64,000 nt of DNA from Burkholderiales bacterium (GTDB lineage: Bacteria; Pseudomonadota; Gammaproteobacteria; Burkholderiales; SG8-41), in contig DATAJS010000005.1 of assembly GCA_036262035.1 (NCBI GenBank), positions 288,110 to 352,109 on the forward strand, given 5' to 3'. Position numbers and translations under genes: made by a program. The notes beneath the pieces were generated by a model that searched no databases, had not been told where the DNA came from, and was given only the letters and a program-made list of their open reading frames with translations. This document shows, piece by piece, positions 8,619 to 16,572 of this stretch (the first letter of the stretch is position 1; each line of letters opens with the position of its first letter).

Positions 8619-8903
8619 GCGCCCTCCGCCGGCGCGGTCCGGTCGCGCCGGCAAAGACGCGGAATTGGGGGGAAAAGGGGGTCGTTTTCCACCCCTCATG
8701 CGAAAAAGCCCGGCGATATAGTTTTGCTCACGTTCAGAAGCGGCCCTGACCGGCCGTTATCGGGGCATGGGTGGGGGATTTGGCAAGGACGCCAGCCGGT
8801 TAAGGCCGTGCAGTAGTCCCGCAAAAAATCCTCAGTTGTCGTCGGTTTGCAACACTCCGGTTGCATGGCACAATCGATTCGCGTCTCGATAACTACTTTG
8901 AAA

Positions 8904-9842
8904 ATGCGCAACCTACTCGGTAAGTTCGCGTCTTTCGGCGCCCTCTTCCTCTGCCTGCTCGGGTCAGCCGGCGCGGCCATTACCGATTACCCGTTCAAGC
9001 TCGTTACCCGGGCCGACGGCGCCTCGCAGCAGGTCGTCGCCGAGAACAGCGGCCCCGCCCCCATCACGGTCCATGTCACGCTGACCGGTCAGAATTACGC
9101 CAGCGACCAGACCTGGCCCCTGACGGCCACTATCGAGCCTTTCAGCTCGGTCGCGCTCGGCCGCGTCTATGCGGGCGACAATCCCGACGCGCCGTACAAC
9201 TTCCTGTTCCGCTACAGCCATCATTTCGGCCGTGTGAACGCCGCCCAGGACGAGGGCGCGGTCTACCGCCTGCCGTTCGAGGAAGGCCACGCGTTCGTCG
9301 TGAGTCAGGCGCACGGCGGCAAGCTCACCAGCCACAACAACCGCGAGAACCTGTACGCCGTCGACTTCGCGATGCCGATCGGCAGCGCAGTCACGGCCGC
9401 GCGTGACGGCGTCGTCGTCGATGTCACCCTGCGCCACCGTGAAGGCGGCTTCTCGATGAGCTATATCGACAAGGCCAACACCGTGGCGATCGTCCACGAC
9501 GACGGCACGGTCGCCGAATATGCGCACCTCTCGCCCGGCGCGGAAATCGTCAAGCCCGGCCAGCGCGTGCACGCCGGAGATCTCATCGGCTACTCGGGCA
9601 ACACCGGCTACTCCTCGGGCCCGCACCTGCACTTCATCGTGTCGCGCCCCATCGTGACCGACGGCAAGGTCACGCGCGAATCGGTGCCTGTCATGTTCTA
9701 CGCCGGCACCGCGGGCACTCGCTTTGCCGCCCAGGCGGGCACCACGGTTACCGCCAACTACCGCATGATCGCCCCGCCCGACCAGCAGCCGGTCGGCGTG
9801 AGCGCCTCCGCGGCCGCGGGCGGCACCGCGCAGGACCGCTAA
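8904..9842 (+). CDS. Exported M23 family metallopeptidase (peptidoglycan endopeptidase-like)
   Basis: A 312-residue zinc peptidase likely to cut peptidoglycan cross-links. I start at the ATG at 8904 because it begins a good signal peptide (M-R-N-L-L-G-K then a hydrophobic run to G-A-A); in-frame ATGs at 8847 and 8865 are possible. Residues about 25-125 form a beta-rich domain. The LytM domain has S-H-N-N-R-E-N-L-Y-A-V-D-F (first His and Asp), A-H-L-S-P-G, and the terminal zinc motif G-P-H-L-H-F. The 285 bases between the preceding terminator and this start show no feature I can name. Confidence 0.9.
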   Translation: MRNLLGKFASFGALFLCLLGSAGAAITDYPFKLVTRADGASQQVVAENSGPAPITVHVTLTGQNYASDQTWPLTATIEPFSSVALGRVYAGDNPDAPYNFLFRYSHHFGRVNAAQDEGAVYRLPFEEGHAFVVSQAHGGKLTSHNNRENLYAVDFAMPIGSAVTAARDGVVVDVTLRHREGGFSMSYIDKANTVAIVHDDGTVAEYAHLSPGAEIVKPGQRVHAGDLIGYSGNTGYSSGPHLHFIVSRPIVTDGKVTRESVPVMFYAGTAGTRFAAQAGTTVTANYRMIAPPDQQPVGVSASAAAGGTAQDR

Positions 9843-9966
9843 GCACTTTCCTCCCGGGCCCGAGCCGGCTCGGGGAAGACCCTCCTCCAGGCGCGGCTTC
9901 CGCGCCATGCCTTTTACGCCACCGCGGACATTTTCCGCCTGGCATCAAGCTTGCTCAGTAAAAGGC

Positions 9967-10164
9967 ATGAAGCGCATATCCACCAAGTATCCGCACGTTT
10001 TCAATGCCGACGGAAGCCGGCGTTTCGAAGCGTGCACCGGCTATCTGGAAATCGTGTCCGACGCGAGCGGTGTGTACGTGTGCTGCAACGAGTGTGGTGA
10101 AGGTTACAGGTTCCAGTTCGTCATGCGGCGCAGTGACGAGCTCGCCAACGGCAGCGACCGGTAA
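9967..10164 (+). CDS. Small cysteine-containing hypothetical protein
   Basis: A 65-residue protein of unknown function with four cysteines, three in the cluster C-C-N-E-C-G, suggestive of a half zinc-ribbon. The start at 9967 has only a weak upstream purine stretch. It lies 32 bases upstream of the metallothionein-like gene on the same strand, and the two probably share a transcript, which raises the chance that it is real and metal-related. Confidence 0.5.
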   Translation: MKRISTKYPHVFNADGSRRFEACTGYLEIVSDASGVYVCCNECGEGYRFQFVMRRSDELANGSDR

Positions 10165-10196
10165 CACCGCTCCGACATTTCGAGTAGCACGCGTGC

Positions 10197-10382
10197 ATGG
10201 CGCAGGCTGACGTACCCGGGTTCCGCAAGTGCCGCAACTCCGCGTGCAGTTGTACCGTCCGCGCGGACGAGACGTATTGCAGCGAGCCCTGCGCAGCGAA
10301 CGCGGACAGCGCAATACGCGCCGGCCAAGGTTGCCAGTGCGGACACGCCGACTGCACGCGTGATAAACCGCCCGCGGCGTAA
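10197..10382 (+). CDS. Bacterial metallothionein (SmtA/BmtA-like)
   Basis: A 61-residue protein with eight cysteines and one histidine in the metal-binding part, expected to sequester zinc, cadmium or copper in the cytosol. The order C-x4-C-x-C, then Y-C-S-E-P-C-A, then G-C-x-C-G-H-x-x-C parallels cyanobacterial SmtA (C-x-C, Y-Y-C-S-E-A-C-A, G-C-G-H-x-x-C). The Y-C-S-E-x-C-A core is the most diagnostic part. It is easily missed by gene finders because of its size. The upstream small Cys gene is probably in the same operon. Confidence 0.8.
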   Translation: MAQADVPGFRKCRNSACSCTVRADETYCSEPCAANADSAIRAGQGCQCGHADCTRDKPPAA

Positions 10383-10390
10383 CCCTTACC

Positions 10391-10484
10391 GTCATTCCCG
10401 ACGGCGCGCAACCGCGAGCCGATCGGGAATCCATTTTTGAGGACGCGATAACGAAATGGATTCCCGCCTCTTCGCGGGAATGAC
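10391..10484. repeat. REP-like inverted pair (GTCATTCCCG family)
   Basis: Two oppositely oriented copies of GTCATTCCCG...GGGAATCCATTT face each other, each with its own internal hairpin, as in paired REP/BIME elements. It sits between the metallothionein and the convergent hydrolase gene. Related copies occur at 24071, 24135 and 33841. Confidence 0.85.
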
Positions 10485-10489
10485 GATTC

Positions 10490-11278
10490 CTACGCGGTAA
10501 GAAAGTCCATCACCAGCTTGTTGAACACGTCGGGCCTCGTCTTCGAGATCGAGTGTCCTCCGCCTTCCACGATTTCCAGCCGCGCTCCCGGAATTTCCTG
10601 CGCGAGCGCTTTCGCGTGATAGCACGGAGTGATGTAGTCGTTGTCGCTGGCGATGACGAGCGTGGGTGTCGCGATCTTCTTCAATCCTTCACGGCGATCG
10701 AACGCGAGCAGCGCGTCGATGCGGCCGATCGAGATCTCGACCGGCGGCGCCGCCGCCGCGCTGGCTTGCCTTTCGAGGTCGATCTCAGCGTCGTGCGCGT
10801 TCACGTAATCGGGCGGCAGCAGCCACAGCGGATGGAACATCGCGTGCAGCTCCGGCCCTGCCTCCCGGTACATCGCGCGCCTCGCCTGGAACAGGCGCCG
10901 GAACCACGGATCGCAGTGGGTCCACGTGCTGCACACGACGAGGCGCGTCAGCCGCTGCGGTGCTTCGATCGCGAGGGTCTGGCCGATCGCGCCGCCGGTG
11001 GACAGGCCGACGAGATGCGCGCGCTCGATCTTCAACCCATCCATGAGCGCGAGGACGTCCGACGCCATGCCGTCGACCGAGAATTCGCGCTGGTTTTTAT
11101 CGCTGGAGCCGGTGCCGCGATGGTCGTAGGTGACGACGCGAAAGCGCTTGGAGAACGCCGGCACCTGCGGCTGCCAGTAGCGCGCGAGGCCGTTGAGCCC
11201 GCTCGCGAACACGAGCGGCTCGCCTTCGCCGCTCTCTTCGTAATACATCTCCCCGCCGGGTACGGCGACCTTGGGCAT
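10490..11278 (-). CDS. Alpha/beta hydrolase
   Basis: A 262-residue cytoplasmic hydrolase of the 3-oxoadipate enol-lactonase/RutD-like group. The triad is visible: nucleophile Ser in G-L-S-T-G-G, Asp in I-A-S-D-N-D and His in G-G-G-H-S. The oxyanion region and D-H-R-G-T-G-S-S are typical of the family. AAGGAGGAG upstream supports the ATG at 11278. Divergent from the following Bug gene, with a repeat occupying the shared upstream region. The substrate is unknown. Confidence 0.9.
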   Translation of the reverse strand: MPKVAVPGGEMYYEESGEGEPLVFASGLNGLARYWQPQVPAFSKRFRVVTYDHRGTGSSDKNQREFSVDGMASDVLALMDGLKIERAHLVGLSTGGAIGQTLAIEAPQRLTRLVVCSTWTHCDPWFRRLFQARRAMYREAGPELHAMFHPLWLLPPDYVNAHDAEIDLERQASAAAAPPVEISIGRIDALLAFDRREGLKKIATPTLVIASDNDYITPCYHAKALAQEIPGARLEIVEGGGHSISKTRPDVFNKLVMDFLTA

Positions 11279-11307
11279 GCCGGCTCCTCCTTGCGTTGGT
11301 ACAGGAC

Positions 11308-11376
11308 TGTAGCGCAGGCGCCCCCGCCTGCACTGAAGGCGCGTGGCCGCGCCGCAGGCGAGGCGCCTGCGCTACA
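11308..11376. repeat. Inverted repeat TGTAGCGCAGGCGCC with 15-base arms
   Basis: Perfect 15-base arms (11308-11322 and 11362-11376) flank a loop of about 39 bases that contains further GCCTGC/GCAGGC complementarity. It occupies most of the 115-base gap between two divergent genes and so overlaps where their promoters should be. Confidence 0.85.
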
Positions 11377-11393
11377 TTAAAATCGGCTCCACA

Positions 11394-12350
11394 ATGAACA
11401 CGTTCCCTGTTGCTTTGACCGCCGCGCTTTGCGCGTTCCTAGCCGCGCCGGCAGCGGCTCAAACCTATCCAGTCAAGCCGATCCGCATCGTCTCTCCGTA
11501 TTCGCCCGGCGGCCTCGGCGACCTGCTGCCGCGCGCCGTCGGCGTCGGCCTCACCGAAAGCCTCGGGCAGCAGGTCATCGTCGACAACCGGCCGGGCGCG
11601 AGCCAGATCATCGGCATGCAGGCGGCCGCCAAATCGCCGCCGGACGGCTACACGCTCGTCTTCGGCAGCGTCACCAGCCTCGCGATCAACCCGAGCATGC
11701 ACAAGGCGCTGCCGTACGATGCGGTGAAGGATTTCGCGCCGGTCGCGCTGTGCGTGACGACGCCGCTCTACCTCGCAGTGCACCCGTCGCTGCCCGCGCG
11801 CAACGTGAAGGAGCTGATCGCGCTCGCGCGCGCCCGTCCCGGGACACTGTCCTACGGCTCGGGCGGTACGGGCTCCTCGAACCATCTCGCGGGCGAGCTC
11901 TTCAAGTCGCTGGCGAAAGTCGATCTCCTGCACGTGCCTTACAAAGGCGCGGGACCGGCGATGATCGACGTGATGGCGGGTCACATCGCGATGATGTTCG
12001 GCGCCGCGGGCCTCGCCGAGGCGAAAGCGGGCAAGGTGCGCGTGCTCGCGGTGACCAGCGCGAAACGCTCGAACGCTGCGCCCGGCATACCCACCGTCGC
12101 GGAGAGCGGCGTCCCGGGATACGAAGCGACGATCTGGTTCGGCCTGCTCGCCCCTGCGGGAACGCCGCAGCCGCTCGTCACGCGCCTGTCTCAGGAGATC
12201 GGCAAAGCGCTCGCACATCCGCGCATGCGCGAGCAGTTCCCGACGGTGGACATCACGCCGAGCACGCCCGCGGGCTTCGCGGCGCTGATCGCGCGCGAGA
12301 TCCCGAAGTGGAAGAAGGTCATCGATGGCGCGAGGATCACGGCGGAATGA
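11394..12350 (+). CDS. Bug-family substrate-binding protein
   Basis: Exported binding protein of 318 residues. The ATG at 11394 begins a signal peptide ending A-A-A-Q; the longer frame reads through the upstream repeat. Signatures: Y-P-V-K-P-I-R-I-V, G-Q-Q-V-I-V-D-N-R-P-G-A, S-N-H-L-A-G-E-L-F-K, P-Y-K-G-A-G-P-A and V-P-G-Y-E-A. Its stop overlaps the monooxygenase start by four bases (ATGA), so the two are translationally coupled and the bound ligand may be the aromatic substrate or precursor of that enzyme. Confidence 0.94.
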   Translation: MNTFPVALTAALCAFLAAPAAAQTYPVKPIRIVSPYSPGGLGDLLPRAVGVGLTESLGQQVIVDNRPGASQIIGMQAAAKSPPDGYTLVFGSVTSLAINPSMHKALPYDAVKDFAPVALCVTTPLYLAVHPSLPARNVKELIALARARPGTLSYGSGGTGSSNHLAGELFKSLAKVDLLHVPYKGAGPAMIDVMAGHIAMMFGAAGLAEAKAGKVRVLAVTSAKRSNAAPGIPTVAESGVPGYEATIWFGLLAPAGTPQPLVTRLSQEIGKALAHPRMREQFPTVDITPSTPAGFAALIAREIPKWKKVIDGARITAE

Positions 12351-13492
12351 GCAAGCTCGATATCGCCGTCGTCGGCGCCGGCATCGGCGGCCTCGCGATC
12401 GCCGCCCTGCTCAAGCGAGCGGGACACACGGTCAACGTCTACGAGCAGGCGCCGCGCTTCGCGCGCGTCGGCGCGGGCATACAGATGGCGCCGAACGCGG
12501 TGAAGGTGCTGCGAGGTCTCGGCCTCGAAGACAAGCTCACGCGCATCGCTTTCCAGTCCGAAGTGGCGCTCTCGCGTGAATGGAACACCGGGGAGGTGAC
12601 GAGCGAGCTCGAGCTCGGTCGCGCAGTCGAGGAGAAGTACGGCGCGCCCTATCTCTTCCTCCACCGTGCCGACCTGCATGCGGCGATCGCGGAGATCGTC
12701 CCGGCGGAGATCGTGCATCTGAACCGCAGGCTCACCGGGATCGAAGGCGATGCGCACGGCGTCACGCTCGCGTTCGCCGACGGCAGCCGGGTGCGCGCGG
12801 ATACCGTCATCGGCGCCGACGGCGTGCATTCGCCGGTGCGCGAGTCCATGCTCGGCGCCGAGTACCCGCGCTTCACCGGGCGCGTCGCGTATCGCACCAC
12901 GTATCCCGCTTCACGCCTCGGTGACCAACAGATCACACCGGTCAGGACGAAGTGGTGGGGACCCGACCGTCACATGGTCGTTTACTACGTCACCCGCGCG
13001 CGCGACGAGCTGTACTTCGTCACCAGCGTCCCCGAGAAGGCCGACTGGATCACGAAAGAGTCGTGGTCGTCCAAAGGCGATCTCGACGAGCTGCGCGCCG
13101 CGTACGCAGGCTTCCACCCCGAAGTGCAGGCGGTGCTGGCGGCGTGTCCCGAAGTCTACAAATGGGGGCTGTTCGAGCGCGACCCGCTGCCGAAGTGGAG
13201 CGAAGGCCGCGTCGTGCTGCTCGGTGACGCGTGCCATCCGATGACGCCGTACATGGCGCAGGGCGCGGCGTCCGCGCTCGAAGACGCGGCGGTGCTGTCG
13301 CGCTGCCTGGAAAACGTCGAGGCGGATGGACTGCCGGAGGCTTACGCCCTCTACGAGGCCACCCGCAAGCCGCGCGCGTCGGCGATACAGGCGGGTTCGA
13401 GCGAGAACACGTGGCTGCGAGGGCGCACCGATCCGGGATGGGTGTATGGGTACGATGCGTGGAAGGCGCCGTTGGAAAAAAGTGACGGGTAA
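12347..13492 (+). CDS. FAD-dependent aromatic monooxygenase (6-hydroxynicotinate 3-monooxygenase-like)
   Basis: Group A flavoprotein hydroxylase, 381 residues, using NAD(P)H and oxygen. Seen: FAD-binding G-A-G-I-G-G-L near residues 10-16, the G-A-D-G-V-H-S motif near 160, and G-D-A-C-H-P-M-T-P-Y in the third FAD motif. The C-terminal half with T-S-V-P-E and G-F-H-P-E-V resembles NicC more than salicylate hydroxylase, as I recall those families. The last codons (K-S-D-G-stop) come from the downstream GGTGAC repeat array. Confidence 0.88.
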   Translation: MSKLDIAVVGAGIGGLAIAALLKRAGHTVNVYEQAPRFARVGAGIQMAPNAVKVLRGLGLEDKLTRIAFQSEVALSREWNTGEVTSELELGRAVEEKYGAPYLFLHRADLHAAIAEIVPAEIVHLNRRLTGIEGDAHGVTLAFADGSRVRADTVIGADGVHSPVRESMLGAEYPRFTGRVAYRTTYPASRLGDQQITPVRTKWWGPDRHMVVYYVTRARDELYFVTSVPEKADWITKESWSSKGDLDELRAAYAGFHPEVQAVLAACPEVYKWGLFERDPLPKWSEGRVVLLGDACHPMTPYMAQGAASALEDAAVLSRCLENVEADGLPEAYALYEATRKPRASAIQAGSSENTWLRGRTDPGWVYGYDAWKAPLEKSDG

Positions 13493-13594
13493 ACCGGTGA
13501 CGGGTGAAGCGGTGACGGATGAAACGGTGACGGGTTACAGTGCCGCAATGCTTTTCGTCGCCGCCTTATCCATCACCGTTCTATCCGTCACTTC
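13482..13594. repeat. Inverted tandem array, GGTGAC family, 15-base unit (copy 2)
   Basis: Left arm: four 15-base units close to GTGACGGGTGAAGCG. Spacer about 16-18 bases. Right arm: 15-base units close to GTCACCGTTCTATCC. It lies between convergent genes and overlaps the 3' end of the monooxygenase gene, supplying its stop codon at 13490-13492. Confidence 0.9.
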
Positions 13595-14557
13595 TTAGTC
13601 AACTTTAATTCCCGACGCCTTCACCACCTTCGCATTGCGCTCGTACTCCCGCTTGATCAACGAGCCGAATTCCTGCGGCTGGCCCGATCCCGGGTCGGCG
13701 CCCTGCGATTCGAGCATGGCGCGCACTTCGTGCGCCTGGATCGTCTTTTTGAACGCATCGCCCACTTTGACGAGGATGGGTTTGGGGAGCTTCGCCGGCG
13801 CCAGCATGCCGAACCACGTGATCGCCTCGTAACCCGGAACGCCCGCCTCGGCGATCGTCGGCACGTCGGGCAGCTGCGCGTTGCGCTTCGCGCCGCCGAC
13901 GCCGAGCGCGCGGAAGCGCTCCGCCTTGATGTGCGCCAGCACCGGCGGAATCGAGTTGAACATCATGTTCATGTGGCCGGCGAGCACGTCGCTCACCGCC
14001 TGCGGCGCGCCTTTGTAGGGCACGTGCGTGATGTTGACGCCCGTCATGCTCTTGAAGAGCTCCATCGCGAGATGGTTCGCGGCGCCGTTGCCCGCGGACG
14101 CGTAGTTGAGCTTGCCGGGCTGCGACTTCGCGAGCGCGATGAGCTCCTTGATCGATTTCGCCGGCACCCCGGGATACACGATCAGCAGGAATGGGTTGCT
14201 CGCGATGAGACCGACCGGCACGAAGTCGCGCTGCGGGTCGTAACCGAGATTGGTGCGCATGTGCGGCAGGATGGTGAGCGGGCCGGGGCTGCTCACCAGC
14301 AGGGTGTAGCCGTCCGGCGCCGCTTTCGCCGCGACTTCGGAGCCGATGATGCCGCCCGCGCCGCCGCGGTTGTCCATGACGAGCGGCTGGCCGAGGATCT
14401 TCGACATGCCGGTGGTGACGCTGCGCGCCATGACGTCGGGGGTGGCGCCGGCGGGGACGCCGACGACGACGCGGATGGGACGCTCGGGATAGCTCTGCGC
14501 GGCAGCGCTCGATGCGGCGAGCGCGCACGCGAGGATCGCGGGTGCGTAGGGTTTCAT
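13595..14557 (-). CDS. Bug-family substrate-binding protein
   Basis: Exported binding protein of 320 residues; ATG at 14557 after AGGAGAATAACG, signal peptide ending S-A-A-A-Q. Family marks: Y-P-E-R-P-I-R-V-V, V-M-D-N-R-G-G-A-G-G, A-N-H-L-A-M-E-L-F-K, P-Y-K-G-A-P-Q-A and V-P-T-I-A-E-A-G-V-P-G-Y-E. The loop after D-N-R differs from the P-G of the other copies, so the ligand may differ. It is divergent from the SDR gene; the 77-base gap would hold both promoters. Confidence 0.94.
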   Translation of the reverse strand: MKPYAPAILACALAASSAAAQSYPERPIRVVVGVPAGATPDVMARSVTTGMSKILGQPLVMDNRGGAGGIIGSEVAAKAAPDGYTLLVSSPGPLTILPHMRTNLGYDPQRDFVPVGLIASNPFLLIVYPGVPAKSIKELIALAKSQPGKLNYASAGNGAANHLAMELFKSMTGVNITHVPYKGAPQAVSDVLAGHMNMMFNSIPPVLAHIKAERFRALGVGGAKRNAQLPDVPTIAEAGVPGYEAITWFGMLAPAKLPKPILVKVGDAFKKTIQAHEVRAMLESQGADPGSGQPQEFGSLIKREYERNAKVVKASGIKVD

Positions 14558-14634
14558 CGTTATTCTCCTCGGAAAGCGGCGAATGATAGCGCTGTTTTCG
14601 GCTATGCTTCGCCGACACCGACAGGAGGATAGAG

Positions 14635-15384
14635 ATGGCATCGAACCAGGAGCTTGCAGGCAAGGTCGCGCTGATCACCGGCGCCGCGAAGAACATCGGC
14701 CGCGTCACAGCGCTCGAGCTGGCGCAGGCCGGCGCGAAGATCGCGGTGAATACCCGCGGCTCGGTCGCCGACGGCGAGCAGGTCGTCAAGGAGATCCGCG
14801 ATGCGGGCGGCGACGCCGAGCTCTACGTTGCCGACATCGCCGACGCCGCCGCGTGCAGGAGCATGGCGGCCAAGGTGCTCGACCGCTTCGGGCGCGTCGA
14901 CTTCCTCGTGCTCAACGCATCGGTGCGCACCGAGAAGGCTTTCCTCGAGCTCTCCTACGACGAGTGGCGCACGCCGCTCTCGATCACGCTCGACGGCGCG
15001 TTCTATCTCGCGCAGGCGTGCATCCCGTCGATGCTCCAGAACGGCGGCGGCAGCATCGTGACGCTCGCCGGCATGCAGTCGCTGTCCGGCGCCGCGAAGC
15101 GCATCCACGGCTCGGTCGCCAAGCACGGCCTCGTCGGTTTCACGCGCGGCCTCGCGCGCGAGTTCGCCGACCGCGGCATCCGCGCCAACTCGATCGCGCC
15201 CGGCACCATGGCCACGGTCCGCGCCGCCGGCCGCGCCCCGACCGCCGCCGACGACACCATCCCGATGAAGCGCAAGGGCGCGCCCGAAGAGATCGCCACC
15301 ACGGTGCGCTTCCTCTGCGGCCCCGGCTCGAGCTACATCACCGGCCAGACCTTCCACGTTAATGGTGGAAAGATGATGTTCTAA
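14635..15384 (+). CDS. SDR-family protein with altered active site
   Basis: Rossmann-fold protein of 249 residues, strong AGGAGG start signal. The cofactor site is intact (T-G-A-A-K-N-I-G near residues 15-22, N-A-S near 94-96) and the late S-I-A-P-G-T segment is normal. The catalytic Ser and Tyr expected near 146 and 159 are both Gly; only the Lys at 163 remains, and the usual Asn before it appears to be Asp. It is therefore unlikely to be a standard dehydrogenase and may bind NAD(P) for another reaction or act as a non-catalytic partner. Confidence 0.88.
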   Translation: MASNQELAGKVALITGAAKNIGRVTALELAQAGAKIAVNTRGSVADGEQVVKEIRDAGGDAELYVADIADAAACRSMAAKVLDRFGRVDFLVLNASVRTEKAFLELSYDEWRTPLSITLDGAFYLAQACIPSMLQNGGGSIVTLAGMQSLSGAAKRIHGSVAKHGLVGFTRGLAREFADRGIRANSIAPGTMATVRAAGRAPTAADDTIPMKRKGAPEEIATTVRFLCGPGSSYITGQTFHVNGGKMMF

Positions 15385-15551
15385 AAGCTAAAAAGCTTTT
15401 AACGCAAAGGACGCAGAGGTGACGTCGGGCGCGAATGCCTGGCGAAAGTGGCTCGATCGAACAAACGGCGCGGTGCGCTCGCGCGCACCCTACGTCGCGT
15501 TTGGTTTTCCTTTGCGTCCTTTGCGTCCTTTGCGGTCCATCGCTTTATAAA
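15383..15551. repeat. Composite repeat: GGACGCAAA inverted tandem array around a GGTGCGC hairpin
   Basis: Left arm near 15401-15419 and right arm near 15507-15533 are opposite-strand tandem copies of a 9-base unit, GGACGCAAA. Inside is a second hairpin near 15468-15492 built on GCGGTGCGC/GCGCACCCTAC, a family also seen near 24357 and 61034. The outer edge has AAAAGCTAAAAAGCTTTT. It fills the gap between the convergent SDR-like and Ldh2-type genes. Confidence 0.85.
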
Positions 15552-16510
15552 GCCCGCAGCGAGTCGACCACCTTCCGCTCGATCACGATCCCTTCGCGGC
15601 GCCGCCGCTCGCGCTCGCGGAACGCGCGCTCCGAAGGGATGCGGATCTCCTCCACGCCGGGCAGTCGCGGCGTCGCCTTGATCTTCGCGACGAGCTCGGC
15701 CATCTGCTTCGGGAAGTCGCCGCCGGGCAGCATGAGGTTCGGATCGAGCGCCCAGAAGAAGAATCCGAAGTCCTGCACCTGACCGTGCGCGCGCGCCGCA
15801 CCGGCGAGCAGTCCGAGCGCCTGCACCGCGAACGAAAGGCCGTAACCCTTGTGGCCGCCGAAGATGCCGACGCCGCCGCGCAGCGCCGCGTTCGCGTCGG
15901 TCGTCGGCCTGCCGTGCTCGTCGAACGCGACGCCTTCCGGCAGCGGCCGGCCGAGATGCGCGTGGAGCGCCACGTCGCCCCACATCAGCGACGCGGTTCC
16001 CATGTCGACGATAACCGGCCCATCGTCCGAAGGAAAGCCGAAACAGAGGGGGTTGGTGCCGAACGCAGGCCTCGCGCCGCCGGGCGGCAGCGCGCGCGGC
16101 TGCGCGCTCGCCACGTGCAGGCAGACGAGCCCCGCGTTCACCACGCGCTCGACGAAATACGCGTTGCGCCCGCTGTAGTAGCTGTTGAACGCGCCCACCG
16201 ACGCCATGCCGTGGGTGCGCGCCTTGTCGATCGCGACCTCGGCCGCGCGATACGCGACGATGTAAGCGACGTTGTTGCCGCCGTCGAGCAGCGCCGACAG
16301 CGGCGTCTGGTGCACGATCCCGATCGGCTTGCGCGCCTTCTTGGTCTCCTCGTTACTCGCGATCGCGAGGATGCGCGGCAGCCCCGCGAACTTGTAGCCG
16401 CACAACATGTTGTCGACGAGCTGGTCGACGACGATGCGCGCGTCCTCTTCACTGTAACCGCAGCGCTTCAGTGCAGCGACACCGAGCGCAGTCGCCTCCT
16501 CTGCGCTCAT
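15545..16510 (-). CDS. Ldh2-type malate/L-lactate/ureidoglycolate dehydrogenase family protein
   Basis: NAD(P)-dependent 2-hydroxyacid oxidoreductase of the non-Rossmann LDH2 fold, 321 residues. Seen: S-A-E-E-A at the N-terminus, G-M-A-S-V-G-A-F-N-S-Y-Y-S-G-R, F-G-T-N-P-L, V-D-M-G-T-A-S and G-G-H-K-G-Y-G-L. I choose the ATG at 16510 because it matches the usual family start; a GTG at 16555 lies inside a TTCACCCG repeat and is less likely. The exact substrate is not predictable. Upstream on the same strand is a dienelactone-hydrolase-like gene. Confidence 0.87.
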   Translation of the reverse strand: MSAEEATALGVAALKRCGYSEEDARIVVDQLVDNMLCGYKFAGLPRILAIASNEETKKARKPIGIVHQTPLSALLDGGNNVAYIVAYRAAEVAIDKARTHGMASVGAFNSYYSGRNAYFVERVVNAGLVCLHVASAQPRALPPGGARPAFGTNPLCFGFPSDDGPVIVDMGTASLMWGDVALHAHLGRPLPEGVAFDEHGRPTTDANAALRGGVGIFGGHKGYGLSFAVQALGLLAGAARAHGQVQDFGFFFWALDPNLMLPGGDFPKQMAELVAKIKATPRLPGVEEIRIPSERAFRERERRRREGIVIERKVVDSLRAL

Positions 16511-16548
16511 CCGCACCGAATCTGCCGTGTCCGCGTCGAGCAACTCCC

Positions 16549-16572
16549 CGTTCACCCGTTCACCCGTTCACG
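16549..16572. repeat. TTCACCCG 8-base tandem array (copy 1)
   Basis: Two exact TTCACCCG units and flanking partial units between the Ldh2-type gene and the hydrolase upstream of it. It overlaps the last codons of the hydrolase. A second array of the same unit lies at 53292. No inverted arm is seen here. Confidence 0.75.

Noticed and set aside
15383-15551. Genuine protein with K-D-A-K-D-A-K-E repeats
   Set aside because: The peptide arises from the 9-base DNA repeat read in frame and occurs in several unrelated places; there is no ribosome-binding site or independent domain.
16511-16555. GTG start for the Ldh2-type gene at 16555
   Set aside because: The codon lies inside a TTCACCCG array and the extra 15 residues do not match the family; the ATG at 16510 fits better.
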